DNA from: Microcaldota archaeon
GTDB taxonomy: Archaea; Micrarchaeota; Micrarchaeia; Anstonellales; Anstonellaceae
Assembly (NCBI GenBank): GCA_021813025.1
Contig: JAKAME010000078.1
Span: 1-5,332, forward strand
DNA length: 5,332 nt
Direction: 5' to 3'
Part shown: one piece after another, positions 1 through 5,332 of the stretch
How the letters are laid out: every line of letters starts with the position of its first letter
Numbering within the stretch: the stretch's first letter is position 1
Translations under genes and position numbers: made by a program
Notes under the pieces: generated by a model
The model's input: the letters and a program-made list of their open reading frames with translations, nothing else
What the model was told of the DNA's origin: nothing
The model's database searches: none

Positions 1-299
1 GCGAAAGCGGAAAAGGAAAAGAGGTATCGTTTGAAATAGACGAGGCATGGGGTTTCTCGCCGCAGGCGTTCTACAACCCCACAAAGCCGACATTTTCGCC
101 CCAATACAGCGTGGCTTATTCTGACGAGGAAAACAAGGCAATGGTAAAATTTGCCCCCGACTCTTTCGCTTATCCGTTCGGGGCAAGGGTGGAGCACCGC
201 TTCAACAACAGCCTTGTCGGTTTTGCAAGCGTTGATGTTGAAAAAGGCGGAGCCTACACACAGATTGGATTCAGCTTCTGCGTGCAGGGCCTCAAGTAG
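1..299 (+). CDS. C-terminal part of an unrecognised beta-rich protein (5' end outside window)
   Basis: An open frame enters from the left edge (first whole codon at position 3) and stops at TAG 297-299, giving 98 residues of a longer protein. A GTG at 111 could serve as an internal start, but the frame is open and protein-like before it, so the gene most likely begins outside the window. The fragment is rich in aromatic residues, Pro, Ser and Gly. It starts with a Pro/Phe/Tyr-rich stretch (GFSPQAFYNPTKPTFSPQYS) and ends with short segments of alternating polar and apolar residues separated by turns: FGARVEHRF, then NNS, then LVGFASVDV, then EKGG, then AYTQIGFSF. This pattern is typical of amphipathic beta-strands and recalls the last strands of a beta-barrel or another surface beta-protein, but the chain goes on for six residues (CVQGLK) beyond the usual terminal aromatic. 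I do not recognise the family. It converges on argH and is not part of the amino-acid gene set. Confidence 0.6.
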   Translation, partial: ESGKGKEVSFEIDEAWGFSPQAFYNPTKPTFSPQYSVAYSDEENKAMVKFAPDSFAYPFGARVEHRFNNSLVGFASVDVEKGGAYTQIGFSFCVQGLK

Positions 300-301
300 T
301 T

Positions 302-330
302 GAGAAATAAATCTATTTCTTGTATTTCTC
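302..330. terminator. AU-rich inverted repeat between convergent genes, possible bidirectional terminator
   Basis: AGAAATA (303-309) and TATTTCT (314-320) form a perfect 7-bp stem with a 4-base loop. A second copy, TATTTCTC (323-330), can pair instead with GAGAAATA (302-309) over 8 bp. The repeat lies between the plus-strand stop at 299 and the argH stop at 313-315, and overlaps the last argH codons. Position and symmetry suit termination from both sides. The stem is all but free of G-C pairs, so it would be weak. Confidence 0.4.
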
Positions 331-1497
331 GCCAACCTGCTTGTATGCGTCCCTGAAAGGCATGCCACCCTTCACCAGTTTGTAGGCCTCCTCTGTCGCG
401 TAAAGCTCGGGAGTGAGCGAGGCCTCGCACTTTTTCTTGTCAAATTCGATTTTTTCGACAATTTTGGCAGCAATGCTGAGGCTGGACTGGGTGATTTCCA
501 TGGCGTTGACGAGCGGCTCTTTTGTGAGCTGCATGTCGCGGTTGAAGCCGAACATGAGGTTGGCCATCATGCTCTTGACCTTGAACTCTTCGCCAAGCAC
601 CACATGGTATTTTGCCCTCATGAGCTCGCACACGTCAGGGTTGCGCTTTTGCGGCATGATGGAGGAGCCGGTGGTGAATTCTGCCGGGAGCTTTGCGTAG
701 CCGAACTCGACCATGGAGAAAAGGGTGAGGTCTGTTGCAAATTTGTTGAGGTCATACATCACTTGGGTGAGCACCGAAAGAGTGCCGGCGGCGAATTTGC
801 CTCTTGCATGCTGCGCATAGACCGGATTTTCCTGCACTTTGGAAAAACCGAGCTCTTTGGCAGTCATCTTTCTGTCAAGATTAAACACCGGAATGTTGTA
901 GCCCGCACCGGTGCCCAATGGATTCTGGTCCAAGAGCTTGAGCTGCGCGTCGATAAGGATGAGATCGTCTGACATTGCATCTTCATAGGAGCCGAGCCAC
1001 TGGCCGATGCTCGACGGCATGGCCTTTTGCATGTGGGTATAGCCCGCAAAACCTATGGAGCCATATTTTTTCTTGGCAGACTTGCAGGCCGAGATGAAAG
1101 CAGCAGCTAATTCTTTCACGATTTTGAGCTGGTCAATCTGGTAGAGCGCAATTGCGACAAGAATCTGGTCGTTTCTGGAGCGGCCGGTGTGGATTTTCTT
1201 GCCCGCCTCGCCGAATTTGGAAGTAAGGTATTTCTCGATGGCAGTGTGGCAGTCCTCGTCGGCCTGCTCTATCACGAATTTGTGCGCTGCCGCAAGTTTG
1301 ATGATTTCCTCCAAACCTGCAACGAGCTTTTTGGCTTCGTCCGCCGTCAATACGCCGATTTTGTGCAGCATGTGCGCATGGGCTATGCTGGCCTGACAGT
1401 CGTAGGGCAGCATGAGCAAGTCTACCTGCGGGTCGCTGCCCACGGTGTAAGCCTCCACGGCCTTGTCCAGTTCGATGCCCTTGTTCCAGAGTTTCAT
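313..1497 (-). CDS. argH: Argininosuccinate lyase (EC 4.3.2.1)
   Basis: Cleaves argininosuccinate to arginine and fumarate, the last step of arginine synthesis; a cytosolic homotetramer of the fumarase/aspartase superfamily. The 394-residue protein starts MKLW, like the KLW start common in this family. It carries HTGRSRND (103-110), the Thr-His pair of GYTHMQKAMP (T154, H155), and the superfamily signature GSSIMPQKRNPD (277-288) with its catalytic serine. The ATG at 1497 is chosen because it has GGTG six bases upstream and because a longer frame from GTG 1557 adds 20 residues that do not look like the family and has no ribosome-binding site. At 394 residues it is shorter than E. coli ArgH (about 457): it ends right after the conserved PFRDAYKQVGE segment and lacks the C-terminal tail, as I recall for the compact ArgH of some archaea and Bacteroidetes. 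All signature residues are present, so I expect it to be active. Confidence 0.95.
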   Translation of the reverse strand: MKLWNKGIELDKAVEAYTVGSDPQVDLLMLPYDCQASIAHAHMLHKIGVLTADEAKKLVAGLEEIIKLAAAHKFVIEQADEDCHTAIEKYLTSKFGEAGKKIHTGRSRNDQILVAIALYQIDQLKIVKELAAAFISACKSAKKKYGSIGFAGYTHMQKAMPSSIGQWLGSYEDAMSDDLILIDAQLKLLDQNPLGTGAGYNIPVFNLDRKMTAKELGFSKVQENPVYAQHARGKFAAGTLSVLTQVMYDLNKFATDLTLFSMVEFGYAKLPAEFTTGSSIMPQKRNPDVCELMRAKYHVVLGEEFKVKSMMANLMFGFNRDMQLTKEPLVNAMEITQSSLSIAAKIVEKIEFDKKKCEASLTPELYATEEAYKLVKGGMPFRDAYKQVGEKYKK

Positions 1498-1503
1498 AAA
1501 CAA

Positions 1504-1507
1504 CACC
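1504..1507 (-). promoter_or_regulatory. Ribosome-binding site deciding the argH start
   Basis: GGTG read on the minus strand, six bases before ATG 1497. The same GGTG core lies five bases before the gamma-lyase ATG and seven before the argG ATG. No such site precedes the longer GTG start at 1557. Confidence 0.5.
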
Positions 1508-1516
1508 AGAAAATCT

Positions 1517-1535
1517 GCGCCGGCGCTGCCGCGCC
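1517..1535 (-). other. GC-rich hairpin in the argH leader
   Basis: On the minus strand GGCGC (1535-1531), loop GGCA, GCGCC (1526-1522) form a perfect 5-bp stem, followed at once by another GGCGC (1521-1517). The last two segments make the palindrome GCGCCGGCGC (1517-1526). The hairpin would sit in the argH leader about 10 bases before the ribosome-binding site. No known riboswitch or attenuator is recognised; a role is only a possibility. Confidence 0.35.
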
Positions 1536-1606
1536 TTGCCGCTGACTTCGTCTGCACGCTAATTAAACATATCGAAGATGGGGCTTTTTCACCCTATTAG
1601 CTCTAT

Positions 1607-1617
1607 GTTTTATAAAA
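1607..1617 (-). promoter_or_regulatory. TATA-like promoter element for argH
   Basis: The minus strand reads TTTTATAAAAC. As an archaeal TATA box it would place transcription start near 1585, giving a leader of roughly 85-90 bases. As a bacterial -10 (TATAAA) it lacks a convincing -35 at the right distance. A second AT-rich element, GTTTAATTA at about 1562-1570, could serve as an alternative with a shorter leader. Assignment rests on sequence and position only. Confidence 0.4.
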
Positions 1618-1626
1618 AACAAAAAA
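1614..1626 (-). terminator. T-tract terminator after the cbs/gamma-lyase operon
   Basis: The minus strand reads TTTTTTGTTTTTT beginning about 26 bases after the gamma-lyase stop codon (1653-1655), with no strong hairpin before it. This resembles archaeal oligo-T termination. It runs straight into the TATA-like element of argH, so the end of one unit and the start of the next overlap. Confidence 0.5.
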
Positions 1627-1652
1627 TGACCAAGAGGTTTATTATTGCTTTT

Positions 1653-2807
1653 TTATCCGAGGGCCTGCTTCAGATCCTCCAGCAGATCGTCCGCATTCTC
1701 GATGCCGACCGAGAGGCGGACGAGCGAGTCCGAGAGGCCGGCCCGCGTGCGCTCCTGCGCCCCCACGCAGGCGTGCGTCATCAAGGCCGGATGCTCCGCG
1801 AGGGATTCCACGCCGCCCAGAGATTCGGCCAGCGCGAAGAGCTTGAGGCGGGAGAGGAAGGCTTTGGCGTCCGATGCGTTTCCGTCTATCTCGAAGGACA
1901 CCATGCCCCCGAATCCCCTCATCTGTTTTTTGGCCAATTCATGCTGGGGATGCGTTGGCAGGCCGGGGTAGATGACTTTGCGCACGCGGGAATGGGCAGA
2001 TAGGAATTGGGCGACGCGCATGGCGTTCTGCTGGTGCCTCTCCATTCTCACGGCCAACGTCTTGAGCCCTCTCAGCACCAGAAAGCTGTCAAAGGGCGAG
2101 AGGATGGCCCCTGCCGCGTTCTGGCTGAATTTGAGCTTGGCATAAAGCGCCTCATCCGACACCATGAGCGCGCCGCCCACCGAATCCGAGTGTCCGTTGA
2201 TAAATTTGGTGGTGCTGTGCACCACGGCATCGGCCCCCAAGAGCAGCGGCTGCTGCAAATAGGGGCTGGCGAATGTGTTGTCCACCACCAGAGGAGAGCC
2301 GGCCCCATGGGCCAGTCTGCTTATCTCCCCAATATCCGCGATTTTGAGCAGGGGATTGGTGGGCGTTTCCAGCCACACCAATTTGGGCTTGGCTTTAAGG
2401 GCCGCCTCCACCTGCCCCAAGTCCGCTGCATCCACATACTGCACGCTTACGCCGTAATTCTGGGCAAATACCTTGTCCAACAGCCTGCGCGTGCCGCCAT
2501 ACAAATCATCGGACGCCACCACCACGTCCCCGCTCTTGAGGGTGGAGAGCATCAGCGTGGTTTCAGCCGCAAGGCCGGAGGCAAAAGCCAGGCCAAATTT
2601 GGCCCCCTCCAGGGCGGCGAGGCGTTTTTCCAGCGCCGCGCGCGTGGGATTGGACGTGCGCGAATACTCATATCCGCAGGTGGGCCGGTCCACCTGCTGC
2701 CGCGCAAAGGTGGAAGCCAGATGGATGGGCACCACCACGTCCCCGCTTCCCCCCTCCTTCAAATTGGGCTCCTCGCCCACATGAATGGCCTGCGTCTCGA
2801 ATTTCAT
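1653..2807 (-). CDS. mccB: Cystathionine gamma-lyase / gamma-synthase family enzyme, probably gamma-lyase of reverse transsulfuration
   Basis: A 384-residue fold-type I PLP enzyme of the Cys/Met metabolism family (MetB/MetC/CGL). The PLP lysine is K201 in HSTTKFINGHSD; D176 in VVDNTF should hold the pyridine nitrogen; YEYSRTSNPT (46-55) and DLYGGT (101-106) supply the cofactor and substrate tyrosines; AESLGGVESL (327-336) and EHPALMTHA (338-346) form the substrate loop. Length is normal for the family. The segment VIYPGLPTHPQHELAKKQ (278-295) and the C-terminus (LVRLSVGIE...DLLEDLKQAL) closely recall human cystathionine gamma-lyase. Sequence alone does not separate lyase from synthase (metB), which share these residues; the partner gene, a cystathionine beta-synthase 9 bp upstream, favours the lyase: cystathionine to cysteine, 2-oxobutyrate and ammonia. 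The ATG at 2807 has a perfect GAGGTG five bases before it. C-runs on the plus strand are far denser here than in argG and argH. Confidence 0.9.
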   Translation of the reverse strand: MKFETQAIHVGEEPNLKEGGSGDVVVPIHLASTFARQQVDRPTCGYEYSRTSNPTRAALEKRLAALEGAKFGLAFASGLAAETTLMLSTLKSGDVVVASDDLYGGTRRLLDKVFAQNYGVSVQYVDAADLGQVEAALKAKPKLVWLETPTNPLLKIADIGEISRLAHGAGSPLVVDNTFASPYLQQPLLLGADAVVHSTTKFINGHSDSVGGALMVSDEALYAKLKFSQNAAGAILSPFDSFLVLRGLKTLAVRMERHQQNAMRVAQFLSAHSRVRKVIYPGLPTHPQHELAKKQMRGFGGMVSFEIDGNASDAKAFLSRLKLFALAESLGGVESLAEHPALMTHACVGAQERTRAGLSDSLVRLSVGIENADDLLEDLKQALG

Positions 2808-2812
2808 GCCAA

Positions 2813-2818
2813 CACCTC
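2813..2818 (-). promoter_or_regulatory. Shine-Dalgarno of the gamma-lyase gene overlapping the cbs stop
   Basis: GAGGTG on the minus strand, five bases before ATG 2807. The TGA stop of cbs (2819-2817) lies partly inside it, so ribosomes ending cbs finish on the entry site of the next gene. This supports translational coupling of the pair. Confidence 0.7.
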
Positions 2819-3833
2819 AAATTTCAAACTCATCTTGGAGATATCCGCTCTTTTTCATCCACTCGTCATTGAAAATAGTGCTCAAGTAATTCCGGCCAGA
2901 ATCGGGCAGAAGGACGACGATGACGCTTTCCGGCCCCAGGCCCGCCGACACCTTCAGCGCCGCATACAGGGCCGCTCCCGACGAGCCTCCGGCCAGAATT
3001 CCCTCCTCTCTTGCCAGCCTGCGGGCCATCAAAAACGCTTCCTTGTCCCCCACCTGCACCACCTCGTCCACCTGCCCAAAATCCAGAGTGCCGGGCATGA
3101 AGTCGTCTCCAATGCCCTCCACCCTGTAGGGCTGCACGATTTCCGTTTGCCCATAAAAACGGCCATAAAAGAGCGAGCCCACGGCATCCACGCCAATCAC
3201 CTTGACGACCGGGTTTTTCTCCTTCAAATAGCGCGCAATGCCGCTGATGGTGCCGCCCGTGCCCATGCCGGCTATCAGGTGGGTAATCTTTCCCTGTGTG
3301 GCCTCCCAAATCTCGGGGCCCGTGGTCTCGTAATGGGCCTGCGGATTGGAGGGATTGAAATATTGGTTTGGCGAGAATGAGTTCGGAGTGTCCTGCACGA
3401 GCTTTTTGGCCACCGACACGTGGCTGCGCGCATCGTCCGGGGCCACATCAGAGGCCGTGCGGATAACCTGCGCGCCATAAGCCTTGAGCAGCCGCTCTTT
3501 CTCCACGCTCATTTTGTCGGGCATGACAAAAACAGCCTTGTAGCCCCTGATGGCGGCCGCCATGGCAAGGCCGATGCCAGTATTTCCTGACGTGGGCTCG
3601 ATGATGGTGGCGCCGGGCTTGAAACCTTTCTGCTCGGCATCTTCTAGCATGGCCAGCGCGATGCGGTCCTTGACGCTGCCGCCTGGATTGAAGGACTCGA
3701 CCTTGGCCAGAAGGGAGGCCCCAAGACCTGAGCCGAGCCTGTTTAATCTAACCAGTGGCGTATGGCCCACGGCCTGCAAAATGCTGTCAAATACCTCATT
3801 ATTGGCAAAGTAAACCCCTTTCCATATTTTCAC
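2817..3833 (-). CDS. cbs: Cystathionine beta-synthase, catalytic core only
   Basis: Joins serine and homocysteine to cystathionine. A 338-residue fold-type II PLP enzyme. Seen in order: GHTPLVRL (23-30), the PLP lysine K55 in GGSVKDR, phosphate/substrate loop TSGNTG (81-86), glycine loop GTGGT (191-195), EGIGDDF (239-245) and LPDSGRNY (309-316). EGIG-x-DF and the ending LPDSxRNYxxxFxxDxWM match cystathionine beta-synthases rather than O-acetylserine sulfhydrylase (cysK), though cysK-type activity cannot be excluded. Human and yeast enzymes have Tyr where D243 stands here. The N-terminal haem segment and C-terminal CBS-domain pair of the human enzyme are absent, so no S-adenosylmethionine control through those domains is expected. 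The start is uncertain. The longest frame begins at GTG 3833, with an in-frame TAG at 3879-3881 and no start between. That GTG is itself part of a good Shine-Dalgarno (GAGGTG), which points to ATG 3825, out of frame. Next gene: gamma-lyase, 9 bp on. Confidence 0.88.
   Translation of the reverse strand: MKIWKGVYFANNEVFDSILQAVGHTPLVRLNRLGSGLGASLLAKVESFNPGGSVKDRIALAMLEDAEQKGFKPGATIIEPTSGNTGIGLAMAAAIRGYKAVFVMPDKMSVEKERLLKAYGAQVIRTASDVAPDDARSHVSVAKKLVQDTPNSFSPNQYFNPSNPQAHYETTGPEIWEATQGKITHLIAGMGTGGTISGIARYLKEKNPVVKVIGVDAVGSLFYGRFYGQTEIVQPYRVEGIGDDFMPGTLDFGQVDEVVQVGDKEAFLMARRLAREEGILAGGSSGAALYAALKVSAGLGPESVIVVLLPDSGRNYLSTIFNDEWMKKSGYLQDEFEI
3799..3825 (-). other. Eight-codon frame with strong ribosome-binding site at the cbs 5' end
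   Basis: ATG 3825-3823 is preceded by GAGGTG (3836-3831) at five bases, the same motif and spacing as the gamma-lyase gene. It reads MERGLLCQ and stops at TAA 3801-3799, which overlaps another ATG (3799-3797) as TAATG. Both ATGs are out of frame with cbs. It may be a leader peptide, or the true cbs start broken by a one-base error in the CCCC run at 3815-3818. It holds one Cys codon. Confidence 0.35.
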
Positions 3834-3933
3834 CTCGAATTTGATGTCGTTGTCCGGGCCGCGCGCTTCGGGTGCTGGCTATGCGCACGCGGCAAAATCA
3901 GTTCAACAGACACTGCAAACAGGGGCCGGGCTG

Positions 3934-3971
3934 GCGGATGAGGAAAGAAGACATGCGGATGCCAGCGGATG
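3934..3971. repeat. Three direct GCGGATG heptamers upstream of cbs
   Basis: Identical copies at 3934-3940, 3955-3961 and 3965-3971, with start-to-start distances of 21 and 10 bases, close to two and one helical turns. GCTGGC (3930-3935) and GCCAGC (3961-3966) also form an inverted pair across the region. The cluster lies about 100-140 bp before cbs, where an operator could be. No regulator is identified. Confidence 0.35.
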
Positions 3972-3974
3972 CAT

Positions 3975-4010
3975 GGAAAGAATGGGAAAATGAAAGAATA
4001 AAAAGAGAGG
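3975..4010 (-). terminator. Pyrimidine-rich tract after argG, possible terminator
   Basis: Downstream of the argG stop the minus strand is almost pure pyrimidine for about 35 bases, with TTTTTATTCTTTC and two copies of ATTCTTTC (plus-strand GAAAGAAT at 3976-3983 and 3992-3999). There is no clear hairpin. T-rich tracts of this kind end transcripts in many archaea. The rest of the 180-bp gap shows no coding frame and no strong promoter for cbs; TTGAAC near 3900-3905 is only a weak -35 candidate. Confidence 0.4.
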
Positions 4011-4013
4011 GGT

Positions 4014-5252
4014 TCACGCCTTGCCCATCTTGTCGATGATGGCGCGGTGGGCCATCAGCCTAATGGCGTTGATTTTGATGAAACCGATGGAATCGGTCTG
4101 GTCAAAGCCGCCGGCGATGTGCATGGAGCCGAGGTCCTGGTTGTAGAGCGAGCACGGGGACTCGCGCGCAACAGGCCAGCAGTTGCCCTTGTAGAGCTCC
4201 ACCGTAACCTTGCCATTGATGAGTTCCTGGCTCTTGTCGAACGCGGCTTTCAAAAAGTCGTGCTCGGGGGAGAACCAGAAGCCGTTGTATATCATCTCGG
4301 CATAGCGGGGCGAGAGCATGTCGCGCAGGCGCATAACCTCGCGGTCCATCGCAATTGACTCGATGTCGCGGTGCGCGATGTGCAGGATGGTGCCGCCTGG
4401 AGTTTCGTAAAGTCCTCTGGACTTGATGCCCACAAAGCGGTTTTCCACCATGTCGACACGGCCCACACCGTTCTCGCCACCCACCTTGTTTAGGTAGAGG
4501 AAGAGTTCGAGCGGCTTGGTCACAATGGTGCCGTCGTTTTTGTTCAGCACCTTGACCGGCAGGCCGTCCTGGAAGTGGATTTCAAGCATTGTGCTCTTGT
4601 CTGGCGCGGCCTTGGGCGAGGTTGTGCGCGAATATACCGAATCTTCGGGAATGTGGGCCGGATCCTCGAGAATGCCGGCCTCGTGGCTGATGTGCATGAG
4701 GTTCTCGTCCTCGGAATAGGGCTTTTTGGAAGTTGCCTGAACCGGAATGCCGTGCTTGGCGGCGTATGCGATGAGGTCGTCGCGGCCCTTGAACTCGGCC
4801 AGCCACTCCTGCATTTTCCACGGCGCAAGAATCTTGATTTTCGGATTGAGCGCCAGATAAGACATTTCAAAGCGAACCTGGTCGTTGCCCTTGCCGGTGG
4901 AGCCGTGCGATACGAATTCGGCTCCCTCCTGTTTGGCTATTTCAATCTGGTATTTGGCGATGAGCGGGCGCGCAAGCGAGGTGCCCAAAAGATAGCGCTC
5001 CTCGTAAATCGCGTTGGCCTGAACTGCCGGGAAAATGTAGTCTGTGACAAACTCGGCCTTGAGGTCCTTGACAATGACTTTGGACGCGCCGCAGTCCATG
5101 GCTTTCTTTTTCGCGGCCTCGTAGTCCTCCTTCTGGCCGATGTCGGCGATGTAGGCGACTACCTCGTAATTCTTCTGGTGCACCATCCAGTGCAGGATGA
5201 CCGAAGTGTCAAGGCCGCCCGAATATGCTAAGACAACTTTTTGTTTTGCCAT
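4014..5252 (-). CDS. argG: Argininosuccinate synthase (EC 6.3.4.5)
   Basis: Condenses citrulline and aspartate with ATP (to AMP and pyrophosphate) to argininosuccinate, the step before argH. The 412-residue protein shows the N-type ATP pyrophosphatase loop AYSGGLDTS (9-17), then IADIGQKEDYE (35-45), YLLGTSLARP (87-96), the ATP/citrulline/aspartate segment HGSTGKGNDQVRFE (116-129), DENLMHIS (182-189), ENRFVGIKSRGLYETPGG (270-287) and ARESPCSLYN (362-371). Length and motif order are normal, and the segments resemble the human enzyme strongly. The start at ATG 5252 is supported by AAGGTGAT five bases upstream and by the family-typical start just before the ATP loop. It is followed by a 180-bp gap before cbs, so it is probably a separate transcript. 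No truncation or missing catalytic residue is seen. Confidence 0.97.
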   Translation of the reverse strand: MAKQKVVLAYSGGLDTSVILHWMVHQKNYEVVAYIADIGQKEDYEAAKKKAMDCGASKVIVKDLKAEFVTDYIFPAVQANAIYEERYLLGTSLARPLIAKYQIEIAKQEGAEFVSHGSTGKGNDQVRFEMSYLALNPKIKILAPWKMQEWLAEFKGRDDLIAYAAKHGIPVQATSKKPYSEDENLMHISHEAGILEDPAHIPEDSVYSRTTSPKAAPDKSTMLEIHFQDGLPVKVLNKNDGTIVTKPLELFLYLNKVGGENGVGRVDMVENRFVGIKSRGLYETPGGTILHIAHRDIESIAMDREVMRLRDMLSPRYAEMIYNGFWFSPEHDFLKAAFDKSQELINGKVTVELYKGNCWPVARESPCSLYNQDLGSMHIAGGFDQTDSIGFIKINAIRLMAHRAIIDKMGKA

Positions 5253-5257
5253 GAGAA

Positions 5258-5265
5258 ATCACCTT
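5258..5265 (-). promoter_or_regulatory. Strong Shine-Dalgarno of argG
   Basis: AAGGTGAT on the minus strand, ending five bases before ATG 5252. It is an extended match to the 3' end of 16S rRNA and confirms the start. Confidence 0.7.
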
Positions 5266-5285
5266 ACATGAAGTGGTTGAGTGGT

Positions 5286-5298
5286 AATATTCAAAATT
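5286..5298 (-). promoter_or_regulatory. AT-rich promoter candidate for argG
   Basis: The minus strand reads AATTTTGAATATT. As an archaeal TATA box centred near 5290 it would start transcription near 5264, just upstream of the Shine-Dalgarno, giving a short leader of about a dozen bases. No good bacterial -35 is visible before it. Confidence 0.35.
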
Positions 5299-5332
5299 CC
5301 CATCTATCAGCCCGAGTTGTTGGCATAGTTCT

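Noticed and set aside
111..299. GTG 111 as the real start of the plus-strand gene
   Set aside because: The frame is open and of the same character back to the window edge, and there is no ribosome-binding site before 111.
1498..1557. Twenty-residue N-terminal extension of ArgH from GTG 1557
   Set aside because: No ribosome-binding site, unlike the family start, and it covers the GC hairpin and the ribosome-binding site of the ATG at 1497.
2007..3380. Plus-strand open frame of 457 codons antisense to cbs and the gamma-lyase gene
   Set aside because: It spans the junction of two clearly functional genes, is rich in Arg, His, Gln and Gly with no domain-like pattern, and results from the GC-rich third positions of the opposite strand.
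3834..4013. Hidden small gene or RNA gene between argG and cbs
   Set aside because: No start with a ribosome-binding site and a sensible frame, and no tRNA-like or riboswitch-like fold was seen.
4575..5231. Plus-strand open frame of 218 codons antisense to argG
   Set aside because: argG has every family motif on the other strand; the antisense translation shows no recognisable motif.
1..5332. Mobile element, CRISPR array or defence system
   Set aside because: No transposase or nuclease motifs, no terminal inverted repeats and no repeat-spacer pattern; the window is metabolic genes with short gaps.

Overview
The window holds four complete, intact biosynthetic genes on the minus strand and the 3' end of one unrecognised gene on the plus strand. 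In minus-strand transcription order (right to left) the genes are argG (argininosuccinate synthase), a catalytic-core cystathionine beta-synthase, a cystathionine gamma-lyase/gamma-synthase family enzyme, and argH (argininosuccinate lyase). The plus-strand fragment at the left edge runs towards argH and ends 13 bp from it. No RNA gene, mobile element or CRISPR array is visible.

Layout. argG (4014-5252) has a strong Shine-Dalgarno and a possible AT-rich promoter just inside the right edge, and is followed by a pyrimidine-rich tract that may terminate it. A 180-bp gap holding three GCGGATG heptamers separates it from cbs (2817-3833). cbs and the gamma-lyase gene (1653-2807) are 9 bp apart; the cbs stop codon lies inside the Shine-Dalgarno of the next gene, so they form a tight two-gene operon. 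After that operon a T-tract terminator abuts a TATA-like promoter, and argH (313-1497) follows with its own leader. A small AU-rich inverted repeat lies between argH and the plus-strand gene.

How the genes work together. argG and argH encode the last two steps of arginine synthesis (citrulline plus aspartate to argininosuccinate, then to arginine plus fumarate). The two genes between them encode a complete reverse transsulfuration route (homocysteine plus serine to cystathionine, then to cysteine, 2-oxobutyrate and ammonia). The inner pair has a different base style: runs of four or more C on the plus strand occur about a dozen times in the gamma-lyase gene and about five times in cbs, but not at all in argG or argH. 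This suggests that the pair was inserted between two arginine genes.

Organism. A prokaryote of moderately high GC. GGTG-core Shine-Dalgarno sites, T-rich 3' ends without strong hairpins and TATA-like boxes would suit an archaeon. The partial plus-strand protein ends in alternating beta-strand pattern that would also suit a diderm bacterium. I cannot settle the lineage from this window.

This is mostly ordinary metabolism. The point most worth a second look is the 5' end of cbs: the best ribosome-binding site and ATG are out of frame with the enzyme, and a one-base change in a CCCC run would bring them into frame.
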